Assembly: GCA_009602735.1 (NCBI GenBank)
Contig: WELA01010735.1
Coordinates: forward strand, 151,143-215,142
Source of the DNA: Mesotaenium endlicherianum
Lineage: Eukaryota > Streptophyta > Zygnematophyceae > Zygnematales > Mesotaeniaceae
DNA length: 64,000 nucleotides
Direction of reading: 5' to 3'
Shown here: positions 1 to 10,384 of the stretch, piece after piece
Numbering within the stretch: the first letter of the stretch is position 1
Layout of the letters: every line of letters begins with the position of its first letter
Position numbers and translations under genes: made by a program
Notes under the pieces: generated by a model
The model's database searches: none
Told to the model about the DNA's origin: nothing
Seen by the model: only the letters and a program-made list of their open reading frames with translations

Positions 1-401
1 AGAGGGGGGGAGGCAAAAGGGGGGGAAGGGGGGGGGATTGTGCTCGTCGCTGCCGAATCCAATTGAGCGCATGAGAGCTGCAGCAGAGCATTCTCTCCGC
101 ACTGACAGGGAGAAGTTTGACCGATAAGGCTGGCTCTGCTTTAGCTCTAGCTGAGAGGGTGCATGCTACGGGAGTGTGCATGCAGGAAAGGAAGGCATCG
201 ATTATCGTGAGGGGAGAGAGGGAGAGGCGGGAGGGAGAGAGGGAGGAGAAAGAGGAGAAGGAAAGGGACAGGAAGAGAGGAGAGGGGAGGGAGGTGGGCC
301 CCAGAGTATTAGCAGCAGAAGTAGCAATGTCGGCAGCAGCAGCAAAAGCACTAGCAGCAGCAACAGCAGGAGCAGTAGCGGCAGGTGTGTCAAACTCTCA
401 C
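1..401. repeat. Simple-sequence-rich left edge
   Basis: GA/GGA-rich tract at about 195-295 and AGC/CAG trinucleotide tract at about 305-385, after a G-rich start. I see no exon here. The final coding exon(s) of the peptidase gene on the minus strand should lie further left, outside the window. Long leucine-rich reading frames on the minus strand are only translations of the CAG/AGC repeat. Confidence 0.6.
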
Positions 402-497
402 CTGGTACTCTGTCTTGCGCAGCGTGTGAATCCCGCGCTTCACCATCTTCTGCCACCCCTTGCCGCTGCGCAGGCTGCCCACCAGCTCCTCCGTTTT
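402..497 (-). CDS. ZUP1: ZUP1-like exon: TLRKTEYQ block
   Basis: 96-bp exon, 32 codons, between GCGCAG (before 497) and GTGAGAG (395-401 on the + strand). It encodes KTEELVGSLRSGKGWQKMVK followed by RGIHTLRKTEYQ, which corresponds to the family stretch before the terminal strand (human ...LKHKQYQILAVEG). The continuation after YQ was not found in the remaining 400 bases. Confidence 0.75.
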
Positions 498-3400
498 CTG
501 CGCTCCAGCACCAAACCCCCTCCCTCCACACACACTCCCCGCTTCCAGTGAGCAACTTTATTGACCGGTCAGGCCTGTCACGCCCAATGCACAACCCACC
601 CTGTTGCACTCGATGCACGCATGCACGCACGCATGCACGCTCGCTCGCTCGCTCGCACGCACGCCTGCATGCCTGCCGCTCGAAACGGAGTTTTCCCACT
701 CTGCCATCGCCAGCAGAGGTGAATGCAGAGGGCATGCAGCGGACAAGCGAGATGGATGCGATCATGTGCTTCACGCACCCCCAATCGCACCCTTCCCCTT
801 TTCACACCATAACCTTTACACCATCAACCCTCCCTACCCCTACTCTAAGGAAGATGGTTCTGGGGATGTGAGGGCAATCAAAGACATGGAGTACTTGCAA
901 GAAGTCAAATAAGGCAAGATGTCAAATAAGGCAAGAGGCCAAGGCCCCTATCTCTGCGAGCAAAGGCGAAGGAGGGGGGAGGGAGGAAGGGGGGAGGGCA
1001 GGAGGGCGACAGGAGTGAGGAGGAGTGAAGTGCCTGCGACGGGTCGAGCACGAGGAGAAACACTTCTTCGGGCTGCCCGGCCTGCGGCCTCCTCCGCTCG
1101 ATGCCCACGATGGTGCGCGAGTGCCCCTGCTGCTGGAAGTACAGCGGACTGCGCCCGCCCACGCACCCGCCCGCCCGCGCACCCACACGCGCCGACCGCA
1201 CCCACCCGCACCCACCCGCACCCACCGGGACCCACAACCCGGCACCAGTTGACCCAGTTAGGCACGCACCTACAGGCTATCGTGTTAAACCATACTCTGC
1301 CCATCCGCAAGCGCAACCCCACACGATGGTGACCCACACCCAACAAGGAGATGTATATGCAGCTATCCTGGCGTGGGGAGTGGTGTATATGTGACTTGGT
1401 CCACATGCAAGTTGACTACGATGCGATCAGATGCTCTGTTCGACACGCGCACGCAGAGATGCCTGCGCGCACACACACACGCGCACATAGAGGTACATGC
1501 GCATACACGCACACGCACACAGACTCCCACACAGATGCTCGCCGCACAGACAGGCCGTAAGGGATAGCACGAAGGGAGGGGAAGAGGGTAAGAGAGAGAG
1601 CACAAGAGGGAGAGGTAGAGGGTAAGAGAGAGCAAAGGAGGGAGAGGAAGAGGGGGGCCCGAGGGGGNTTACACCATCAACCCTCCCTACCCCTACTCTA
1701 AGGAAGATGGTTCTGGGGATGTGAGGGCAATCAAAGACATGGAGTACTTGCAAGAAGTCAAATAAGGCAAGATGTCAAATAAGGCAAGAGGCCAAGGCCC
1801 CTATCTCTGCGAGCAAAGGCGAAGGAGGGGGGAGGGAGGAAGGGGGGAGGGCAGGAGGGCGACAGGAGTGAGGAGGAGTGAAGTGCCTGCGACGGGTCGA
1901 GCACGAGGAGAAACACTTCTTCGGGCTGCCCGGCCTGCGGCCTCCTCCGCTCGATGCCCACGATGGTGCGCGAGTGCCCCTGCTGCTGGAAGTACAGCGG
2001 ACTGCGCCCGCCCACGCACCCGCCCGCCCGCGCACCCACACGCGCCGACCGCACCCACCCGCACCCACCCGCACCCACCGGGACCCACAACCCGGCACCA
2101 GTTGACCCAGTTAGGCACGCACCTACAGGCTATCGTGTTAAACCATACTCTGCCCATCCGCAAGCGCAACCCCACACGATGGTGACCCACACCCAACAAG
2201 GAGATGTATATGCAGCTATCCTGGCGTGGGGAGTGGTGTATATGTGACTTGGTCCACATGCAAGTTGACTACGATGCGATCAGATGCTCTGTTCGACACG
2301 CGCACGCAGAGATGCCTGCGCGCACACACACACGCGCACATAGAGGTACATGCGCATACACGCACACGCACACAGACTCCCACACAGATGCTCGCCGCAC
2401 AGACAGGCCGTAAGGGATAGCACGAAGGGAGGGGAAGAGGGTAAGAGAGAGAGCACAAGAGGGAGAGGTAGAGGGTAAGAGAGAGCAAAGGAGGGAGAGG
2501 AAGAGGGGGGCCCGAGGGGGNCTCGTCCTCTGCATCGCACTCCGTGCTTCCCCCCCTCTTGTTTTGCCGGCCCCCGCGCGGCGACGACCGGCCCACCTTC
2601 CCCCGCTCGTCCCTTGCCCCTTGCCCCTTCTTGCAGGCCCCGCTGCCACCCGCACTATTGCCCTGCTGCCGCCCCCGCCGCTCGCCCTGCTCACGCTCCT
2701 TGCGCCACTTGTCAAGCGTGTGCCCTCCGTTGGCATCCCTGCCCTGCCTCCTCCTACCCGGCTTCCGCGAGTGCCCGCGCCGCCCAACCTCCTGGCCGCC
2801 CTTCTTGTGCTCGGCCGGCGCGACGTGCCCGCGCCCTGAGCTCTTGAAATCTACTATGTACGCGCGCAGCCCAAAGGAGCGCAGCAGCGCCGCGCACTCG
2901 GTTGTACCGATCCACTTGTGTGTGCCCACCACCTTCCAGTCCAGCTGGCCCGCGCCCACCTCGTCGAACCCCCCACGCCACGCAAACTCGAGCCACTGCT
3001 GCAGCCCGCGGATGTCCGGCACGAAACCAGCGCCACCGAAAAGAGCCCCCCGCATCTCCTCGTCGCAGTGCAGCAGGTTCGAGGACAGCATCTGCGCATG
3101 CGCGTATGTACGCGCGGGCGCACGCGCCCACTACAGTCAGTGGCGTAAGCGGACCATCAGTGACGCCAGCGGAGCACGTTCAACGGGGGCTCGTAAGGAC
3201 GTGTGCCCACTCTCATCAGTGACCTTACGCGGACTGCCCACGGTCAAAGCGGGCTCGCGCAGACGCAATGCAGCGGCCCGTGACGCACGCGCCAAGACTC
3301 CTACGAGACTCCTATCGGCGCAGGGAAGAAGAGTGGCAGAAAGGTCTCACAGACGGACGCGGCATTCAAAAGAGAAACTACAAGAGGGCCTGACTGGTGA

Positions 3401-6400
3401 CAGCTCCTTGACCTCCTTCGGCTCATGAGTACATTAGCCCGGTGCACCCTCCTCTTCCCTGGACACCCATGAGATGTGTGCAGGTGGTGGGAATACTCCC
3501 TTCCCATCCCACGCCACCATCCTGCCAGCAATCGCATACGCGTGCCCTTCTATATTACTATTCTATAAGAACTCTGGACGCTGACCGACTCCAAATCAGA
3601 GTAAGACGTTCGGTGTTTCAGTCGTGCCAGTGACGAGTGTATGGAGGAGAGGGAGCGAGAGAAAGGGAGAGGAGGGGGGGGGAGGGAGGGGTATGGGTAT
3701 TTCCTGAGTTGGAATTGTGTGAGGGGTGGGGTGGGGGGGGGGGATATATAGGGCGCAAACCTGGATGTTGCGCCAGCCGCAGCCCCAGCCCATGTCCTCC
3801 TTTCGCTGACTGGCATAGTGCTCCACGTAGCCCGAGAGCGCGGCGCGCGAGCACCCCTGGTTCTCCGCCAGCAGGCAGCGCCGCAGCAGCGACATAATGC
3901 CCTCCTCCACCTTGCAGCGCCGCGCCTGCCCCTGCTCGCCCACCAGCGCCTGCGTCTCCGCCTGCACCGGCACGCACACACGCACACACGCACGCAGACG
4001 CAGAGACACACGCACAGCCAGCGTGCAGACGCAGCATGCGACGGATCAGACCGGGTTCCATGACTACAATCGAGGACGGATGGCATGTGACGCACCAGAC
4101 GAGGTCGGCAGCAACCTGCTTCGCCCTCTTCCCCATTGCAAGTCATGCAAGCCTTTTGCCACGCGTGGCGGGCTCGGCATGGCCCACCGCTTACATGCCA
4201 CCACGTGAGCGGGCATACCACATGAGCAGGCACGTGCAGACAACCCAAGCTGGCCCTGCGAGAACCTCCCTGAGTCTAGAGTGAAGGGCTTCTATGCACC
4301 AGCTATCCCCTGGCGTGAACGGGTGCAAGCCTCCAGGTGAGGTTCCGGCCAAAGGCAAGAGCTGCCTCATGGCGCCTATGACGATCCCCACTCCACCCTC
4401 TCACACAGCTAGCACTGGCAGACCTAGCAGGACTAGCAGGACTAAAAGCACGGGCTGCCATTGACCTTGGCCACAACTGTATTGAAATAATGCGGCGGAA
4501 TGCAAAAGAAAGACAGGGGTGTGTCACAGCTGAGTGCTGAGGCCCAAATCTGGCGCAATCTCATCCACTCCCTTCATTTGCAAGAATCCGCCTCAGCTCT
4601 CCAAAAAGAAGCACACCCCCCAAGGCAATGAGGAGAAAAGCATCGCCACTGGTGCTTGCCTGCAGCTTAGCATGCGAGTCCTTCATGTCCCCAGTGCCAA
4701 CCTCTCTTTCCTCGTTGGTCGTGGCATCGTCGTGGGTCGTGGCACCGTCGCCCCCCCGCCCCTTGTTCTCCTCATGCTGCACATCACACGTCACCAGCAG
4801 AGAAAGAAGTAAGAGCTGGCTGCCGCAAGCGCGTCAAGACTGCTGTCCAGAAAGAGCTCAAACAACACACCATGGCTGATGTCAGCCAGTAACTCTTCCT
4901 GCCAGTACCTCCCCGTGCTATGCTTCACACGAAGTGATATTCGGTGTATGAGCACATATGAGCGCATATGAGCGCATATGAGCGCATCTGTAGCGCATGG
5001 AGTTACATCCATGCCAGCCGGTAGTTCTCCCAGATCTGCTCTGCGTCCTTCATTCCTTGTCTCCATGTCAAGCCAGTAACTCCCCCTGCTCCGTTCTGAG
5101 CCATGCAGGATGATGTTTGATGTGTTTGGGGTTTGGCAAGAGTGTGGGAATGTATGTGAGTCAGCATGTGGATGCAGGAAAAAACGAAAAGCTACCCTTC
5201 TCACATCCACCTGCACAGCGGAAGCAAACCCTAGACTCAAGCCAAAGCGGCATCTGCCGAGGTGGCGATATCGCAAACTGGGTGGAACTTGCATGCTGAG
5301 ACAGTGGGTCTAGGTCTTGTCCTCTGGTGTGAAGTAGCGCCGTATGGTTTCGAAAAGCTGCGCATGCGAGCAACTTGCATGCAGCTAGCGTGCAGCTCGG
5401 CGTGCAGCCACACTTCAGCAGCCCCCAGCACGTGCACGTGTCCCTCCTTAGGGCCACGCTCCAAGGCAAGGCTCTTACTTCCCATCCAGGAACAGGAACA
5501 GAAGAACACCCGAAAGCAGAAATTGACGCATGCAGCAGACACGCACTAAGAACGCGCGAGTGCGAATAAGAGGGAAAATGTTGCAAAACTGTTTCCTATC
5601 AGGACACAGTCAAAACTTTTTTTTGTGAGGATAGAAAGTACCGCAATTGAATCTAACAAGCATCTGTCATGATTGCCAGGACGGGGGGGGGGGGGGGGGA
5701 GACGAGCAAGCGGAAGNNNNGGGGGGGGGGGGGTGAGACGAGCAAGCGGAAGGATGGCTATGCCAGAGCCCATGAAAGCCTGCTGCTATGAAGTCAGGGT
5801 CTGGGAGGCATTCCCTTTGATATCCAGCAGCATGCCTGTGTGCATCTGCGTATACAAGAGCACACTATGTTGAGGCTGGAACATCAAACAATCTGTAAGG
5901 AGCACTCCCAGAAAATCAGGGATAGCAACACGTCACTTACCATGTGCTCCTGTTTGCCTTCCTGATGAAGCCTTTCAGCCATTTCACGATCCCTCTTTAG
6001 CTCCTCTTCATCAAGATGCCCATTTACATGGCTGCAGATGACATGGACAATAAGAAGCAGCAAGTGACAGGATATAAGACCAAGGCTTTAATAAACACAG
6101 AGTGAGAAATAGGGACAGCCCTCACGTAGTACCTCTATCTATCCTTGATTCTTAGCTGCACAAGCTAAACACAAATACAAGAAGCCAAAAGTACGTCTGC
6201 AGCCATCCCCCACATGGATAACCTAAAAAAACAGATGTCCCTATACAATCACTGAGATGTTGTCATAACTTTGACATATACCAACGGTCCATCTTAAGAG
6301 TCGGCTTCACCTCTGGTGACTTGGGAGAACTATCCATGTAAATATGTTATAGTGCTAGACATCAGTAATTTCTATAATGAAAAAATATATGCATATTGAA

Positions 6401-6778
6401 TTTTCATAAAAGGCAGTGTCTCCACTAATCCCCCTCACGCTTAATAGTGCACATCAAACCAAACATGATCTGACTAATACTATGCTGTCAGAAGAAACCA
6501 TGTCTGGGCGACTCAAGTCACAAGCATCACCTATTGAGTTCTGGAGAAGAAACGCCAGCGCCACATAAAGGACAATTATTAAACTTGTTGGTCAGCTCAA
6601 TCACTGCATCATTTCCATCACCGCCGTTCGTTCTCCTTTTTGCATCAGGCTCCTTGGCAAACATCCCATCTGCTCCATGATCTGAGTGGCCTTCAGCAAC
6701 CGAAGTAGAGTTTATGGAGAAATTGTTCTGATCCCTCTTCATTCCGTCAAGACACCTCGGAATAGGAGGCAACATCAA
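402..6778 (-). CDS. ZUP1: ZUP1/ZUFSP-like C78 deubiquitinase gene, multi-exon, partial
   Basis: Host gene on the minus strand. ZUP1 is a papain-fold cysteine peptidase (family C78) that cleaves K63-linked ubiquitin chains and is linked in animals to genome stability. Recognised exons, 5' to 3': 6531-6778 (zinc finger), 5941-6031 (acidic/basic helix after it), 3761-3961 (ends GWGCGWRNIQ, catalytic Cys), 3091 to about 2830 or beyond (starts MLSSNLL, contains KWIGTTECAALLRSFGL and YIVDF), 1034-1148 (YFQQQGHSRTIVGIE, catalytic His; LVLDPS, catalytic Asp), 402-497 (KTEELVGSLRS to TLRKTEYQ). Splice sites seen: GT after 6531, 5941, 3761 and 402; AG before 6031, 3961, 3091, 1148 and 497. The 1034 end would need a GC donor. 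Exons between 5941 and 3961 were not resolved. The 5' start (Met at 6778) and the 3' end are uncertain. The exon order matches the family; I recall the human active site as Cys360/His491/Asp512. Confidence 0.85.
816..1667. repeat. 852-bp exact direct repeat, copy 1
   Basis: Identical as far as I can read to 1669-2520 and ends immediately before the single n at 1668. It contains the His/Asp exon and a (CA)n-rich tract at about 1440-1540. It most likely represents one genomic locus duplicated by unmerged contig overlap. Confidence 0.85.
1034..1148 (-). CDS. ZUP1: ZUP1-like exon: catalytic His and Asp (downstream copy)
   Basis: The acceptor GGGCGCAG precedes 1148. The exon reads PLYFQQQGHSRTIVGIE then VFLLVLDPSQ, matching the family's QGHSRTVIGIE (active-site His) and LILDP (active-site Asp). 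The end at 1034 is inferred from phase and from the next exon (KTEELVG...); it would use a GC donor (CAG|GCACTT), which is uncertain. An identical copy lies at 1887-2001 inside the exact 852-bp repeat. Confidence 0.75.
1669..2520. repeat. 852-bp exact direct repeat, copy 2
   Basis: Second copy, bounded by the single n bases at 1668 and 2521. It carries a duplicate of the catalytic His/Asp exon at 1887-2001. Perfect identity including microsatellites argues for an assembly artefact, not a biological duplication. Confidence 0.85.
2522..3091 (-). CDS. ZUP1: ZUP1-like exon: MLSSNLL to IVDF core, plus long basic tail
   Basis: It starts exactly at the AG acceptor before 3091. The first ~85 codons align with the family: MLSSNLL, PDIRGLQQWLEFAWRGGFD, GTHKWIGTTECAALLRSFGL, AYIVDF. 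After about 2830 the frame stays open to the assembly gap at 2521 but becomes a Gly/Arg/Lys-rich low-complexity stretch of ~100 residues that the animal family lacks. Either the real donor lies near 2830-2750, or this species has an extended loop. The base composition there is very GC-rich, so an open frame alone proves little. Confidence 0.65.
3761..3961 (-). CDS. ZUP1: ZUP1-like exon: catalytic cysteine
   Basis: 201-bp exon (67 codons, phase 0 at both ends). The acceptor is GGTGCAG before 3961 and the donor GTTTGC begins at 3760. The C-terminal residues EDMGWGCGWRNIQ match the C78 active-site block GWGCGYRNxQ, with Cys as the nucleophile. The reading frame runs on past the donor into a G/C homopolymer-rich intron, so the longer frame is not real. 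Confidence 0.85.
4951..4990. repeat. Four tandem 10-bp units (agcgcatatg)
   Basis: Four near-identical 10-bp units in tandem, inside the unresolved middle part of the peptidase gene, probably intronic. Confidence 0.7.
5676..5753. repeat. Poly-G tracts flanking a 4-n gap
   Basis: Two G homopolymers, each followed by a GAGACGAGCAAGCGGAAG-like block, on either side of nnnn at 5716-5719. The duplicated flank suggests that the assembler failed across one poly-G run. Confidence 0.7.
5941..6031 (-). CDS. ZUP1: ZUP1-like exon: second half of zinc finger and DEEELKRD helix
   Basis: 91-bp exon between a CTGCAG acceptor (6032-6037) and a GTAAGT donor (minus strand, ending at 5935). It encodes HVNGHLDEEELKRDREMAER followed by LHQEGKQEHM. 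The His pair completes the finger begun in the upstream exon, and the acidic helix after it is typical of the ubiquitin-binding N-terminal region of this family. It is too short to stand out as an ORF; it was found by splice sites and motif continuity. Confidence 0.7.
6531..6778 (-). CDS. ZUP1: ZUP1-like exon: N-terminal zinc finger
   Basis: Open frame ending CPLCGAGVSSPELN, cut by a GT donor just after 6531 (AATAG|GTGATG on the minus strand). Joined in phase to the next exon, the Cys pair is completed by two His (SHVNGH), a C2H2/UBZ-like finger. The preceding 60 residues are polar and contain a KRRTNGGDG patch. The Met at 6778 may be the true start; an AG acceptor a few codons downstream cannot be excluded. 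Confidence 0.7.
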
Positions 6779-7701
6779 AATATATCTAACGCGCCTATGA
6801 GGAAGTTTTACTCATTCAACGAATCATGGAGTTTCACGCAATATAGCATAGATTCTCCCAATCAAAAAAGGCAATCCCTGTGTTGCCTCGTGATGCCTGT
6901 GACGTCCAGCCTCGTCGTGGCTATACCGACAGGCCTCGTGTCACGTAGTGTTATGGATGCGCCGAATGGCACCCAGCCACACCCAGCCATTGACCTTCAA
7001 GCCGTACGCTAATGAGTGTCCATTGTTGCTGAGCTGTGCTAGTACTCTCTAGTACCTTTTAGCACCATTTAGCACCAACCCTTGCCAACTAAGGCCATAT
7101 ATGTGTACACTCTAGATTTTTCGGGCTCTCCAACGTCGCGAATCCGTTAGAGATTGGGTTTTTGAGAAGCTGATTTTTTTAGTACCCTTCGAACACTTGT
7201 ATTTCTTAATCTAAGAATTCTTGAGAGGCTTTTTCAAACTCAAAATTCTTGATAGGCTTTCTCAAATCTGATGAGTACAAACCGCCCCAACATGGAGAGG
7301 TCGCGATTTACCAACCCGATACTAATTTCAGATGTCAGTCGAAAGTTGTTATGCTTAACCAAAAGGTTGGTCGAGTCGCATCATGAATTTAAATTGTCGG
7401 TCGCAAGAAGATCGCCTTTCTTCGATAATATCTGCCATAATTTTTTGGATGAACCTAAACCTCCAACTTCTACTACAAGGTTTATCTACAAGCAACAATA
7501 GGACCCCAGTCGAACTCAAGATCAAATAGTGGGCAGGAATTGACAAACAAGTCAACTACAAGAGTGGCCCCACTAAGGCCTACATGCTAGCAACTGCTGC
7601 ATCAGGCAAAGTTGAAGCAAGAGCCACACCAGCGGATGCCAAGTCAACCGACGCTGGGTTACCAGGCCACCTCAGTTGTGGCCCGTTGGCACAACTGCCA
7701 C
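6779..7701. other. Upstream flank of the peptidase gene; no gene recognised
   Basis: AT-rich sequence between the zinc-finger exon and the first retroelement. It should hold the 5' UTR and promoter of the minus-strand peptidase gene. A 76-codon open frame at 7271-7501 (+) has no recognisable motif. I see no clear promoter element that I would defend. Confidence 0.4.
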
Positions 7702-8189
7702 TGTAGTGAATCAGATGGATAAGTACTTACAAGAACAGAATACTTCATCTGTTCAAGACAAGGATCGTTGAAGACAAGTGGTAACTTCTTGGAAATGATA
7801 TGATTGTTTGAAAGTTAATGTATTTCTTGAACTTGGTAAGTACAAGAGTGATTCTCAAATGCCTCTCCATGTTCGAGCTCTTGGTTACATACTTGTTACA
7901 TTAGTAATTTCAAAGAAGGTGCATGTTCATGTGTTGGCACCCAACACATCCCAAAACATGCCACCTCTCTTTATAATAATGTACACGTCATTTGACCTCA
8001 AAATGGCATGTTTGATTTTTGTCACATGGAATTCTTCTACGCCATTCTCCTAATTTCAAAAATGCCCAGGAAGGTTCAAAGAACATGAACCAAGTCACTA
8101 GAGCATCTATTCAGACTTCAGTCTACACAAAATTACTCTAAATATAGTCAAATGTATAAAAATACATGAACGAAAGTTAAATTGCTACA
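7702..8189 (-). repeat. LTR of B2 (3')
   Basis: TG...CA repeat matching the 503-bp family B LTRs at 30625, 36727 and 52992. It is followed by a C-rich run (the polypurine tract on the minus strand), as in the better-preserved copy. Confidence 0.8.
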
Positions 8190-8607
8190 TCACTCCCCCG
8201 ACTAAAAGAGCGACGTCTCGGCGCTCAAGTTGGGTATCATGCATGCAAAGAAGTTGAGGCAAAAATTGTGGGTGGTGGTTACTCACTTGGCAAATCTAAT
8301 CCTAAACGACGAGGGGAAAAGTGTACAATTAGGCTCAAATACTGCCACGCATTCAAAAATCGATAAAGTTCACATAAGTGTTTCAAATCTTCAACTTCGA
8401 GTGTCACACGAAGCATATCAAGGACTCCTACGGAGCCACCACCTTTGAAAGCAAGCCAAAGTCAAAAGTGCTCTCGAGAGCAGAAACTGTAGGCGCTCCT
8501 CCAAATTTGTGTAGAAACTTCAGAGAGATCTAAGTCCTTCTGTATTTCCTCAAATTCTACAACCTTAGTATTGAAAGCAACGCCTTGATGTCCCCTACTA
8601 TAGTTTT

Positions 8608-9477
8608 TGTAACGAACTGAGCTTCCTAGGTGTATTTGGGACATTTCCCTAATTACCTAAAAAAATGTTATACTATTTATCAAAATGTTAATTAATAAAT
8701 AATTGCATCTTCATGTATTATTTGACACACGCATACGTCGACTAAATCCTGGTCGACTGGCAAAACGACCAAGATGCTATTGCAAAAAGCAACGTGAAGT
8801 AACTCGGTTACTTCGCAATAGTACGACAAAATTAATCCTAACGTTAGCTTGATGAATTATAAAAGAATCACTTAATTAATCAATGATTGATTAATTTATT
8901 ATAACTTTTATTATTTCGAATAATGATTGTCATTTTTTTTGGTCAACGACAGTCGTTGATTCGCAAAAAAAACACTTTTGAAAGTGGCCAAAGGAAGCCA
9001 CCCACTGATTTCGCTATATACATTGTATTATGAAGTATAATACAAAAGTACATAGCGCGGTATTTTGTATTATCAAATATAATACATATATACATATCGC
9101 GGTATATAATATATATTATGGATATATATTATATTACCATAAGGCACTATGACACCTACGTAAAGTCAAAAGGCTCCTGGCATAAGCCAAGAGTCATAAT
9201 GAAACTTTCCAAGGAGAGGTTTGTCTCCTTTCACATGTCACGCAAAAAGGTAGACCTTCTGGGTTGTCACGTCTAACAGGTACAGTTGTTCTGTCACAAC
9301 CCCCTAACATAATTGTTGCAGGAGTGCCAAGCGCACTCAGATGGCTCGCGTTGGCAAGTATAAATACTCGCAGAGTCAACTTTAATGCAACTCTGAGTAC
9401 ACCTCTTCTCGTCATTGCATTTTTGTCCAGTTTTTGCACAACTCCTCACTATTCTCTCGAAAGTTAGAATTGTTACA
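8608..9477. mobile_element. W-family solo LTR (W1)
   Basis: 870-bp TG...CA sequence flanked by a perfect 5-bp TSD GTTTT (8603-8607 and 9478-9482), inserted in B2. A second W LTR brackets the Y1 element (about 15,790-16,159 and 49,848-50,394). A TATA-like tataaata lies near 9358, so the + strand is probably its sense strand. No coding sequence. Confidence 0.85.
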
Positions 9478-10124
9478 GTTTTGAGTTTTTGAGCATTCCA
9501 AGTTCAAGGGAGGTCATAATATCAAAAAGCATATTCTGCTCCAATATTACTAGCAGCTTGTCTTCCTTTGTGCTCAGAGATTATCATCTCTCCGACTAGA
9601 ACTCCAATTTTAGAAAAATTTAGTCTTCGATTAATTACTTTCTCATGAATTAGAGCATGGTAAATCTAGAAGACATAATACTAAGGCATCAAATTGCAAT
9701 GATGGATTGAAGTTTCAGTCTAGAATTGTCGATGAAAAGATAAGTGGCTAATGTTACTACTTTTGATTCTTAGTTCTTGCAGGGTTTTTTCCAATAGTAT
9801 AGGTAGCTTCAAAGAAGAGTCTTGGAGCAGGTTCAGATGCGGGTTGGCGGCATAGAAACGTCTAATTTTTGTTGAATCTTGTTAAGGTTACAGGTAGTGT
9901 GTCACAACCCAGCTATTCCCTGAATGTGAATATCTTTTCCACTTGATCAAATAATGTTCTTGCCTCCTGAAATTTTTCATGTCTTCAACTTCATACTCCA
10001 AATGATCATACATTACTGTTGGGGTTGGTGGAGTTGTCACTCGTCCAAGCAACTTGTTGTCCGGTAGCACACATGGCTTGAAGAGAGAAGCATGGAATAC
10101 CGGGTCAATGTGCATAGTCTTGGG

Positions 10125-10369
10125 CCTAGTTTTAAAATACTCCCGTCAGCCTCTTTTGGTCGAATCGTACGTATTACACTACTTCGTAACGCGATACTCC
10201 TTATTGGCGTACAACTAGACTTTTTGATTTATTTCCAATCTATAGTCGGTTTATTCTACCGACACTCACGTATTTCGGCGTATTCTAACGAACAGGTTTG
10301 ACTCTCACATACTGTACGCACGGCGAATCCGTACACAAGTATGCGCCGTATTTGAATTTCAAAACTAGG
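10125..10369. mobile_element. Small inverted-repeat element (MITE), hAT-like by TSD
   Basis: 245 bp with terminal inverted repeats CCTAGTTTT / AAAACTAGG, flanked by 8-bp near-identical duplications (gtcttggg 10117-10124, gtcctggg 10370-10377; one mismatch). It interrupts the B2 pol remains. The intact family B copy at about 32,300 has no such insert, which confirms the boundaries. No coding capacity. An 8-bp TSD points to hAT, but the termini are not classical. Confidence 0.7.
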
Positions 10370-10384
10370 GTCCTGGGGAGCTCT

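Noticed and set aside
202-774. 190-codon minus-strand frame with a long leucine run resembling a membrane segment
   Set aside because: Translation of the AGC/CAG and GA microsatellites; the true exon at 402-497 is in another frame.
1440-1560. CRISPR-like array suggested by the regular CA/CG repeats, also at 3978-4018
   Set aside because: Plain dinucleotide microsatellite, no repeat-spacer structure, eukaryotic context.
816-2520. Biological tandem duplication of a gene segment
   Set aside because: Perfect identity with single-n joins at both ends points to unmerged contig overlap.
4561-4794. Candidate middle exon of the peptidase gene (minus strand, MTCDVQHEENKGRG...)
   Set aside because: No convincing splice sites or family similarity; left unassigned.
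7271-7501. 76-codon plus-strand frame
   Set aside because: No recognisable motif, single occurrence, AT-rich flank; not supported as a gene.
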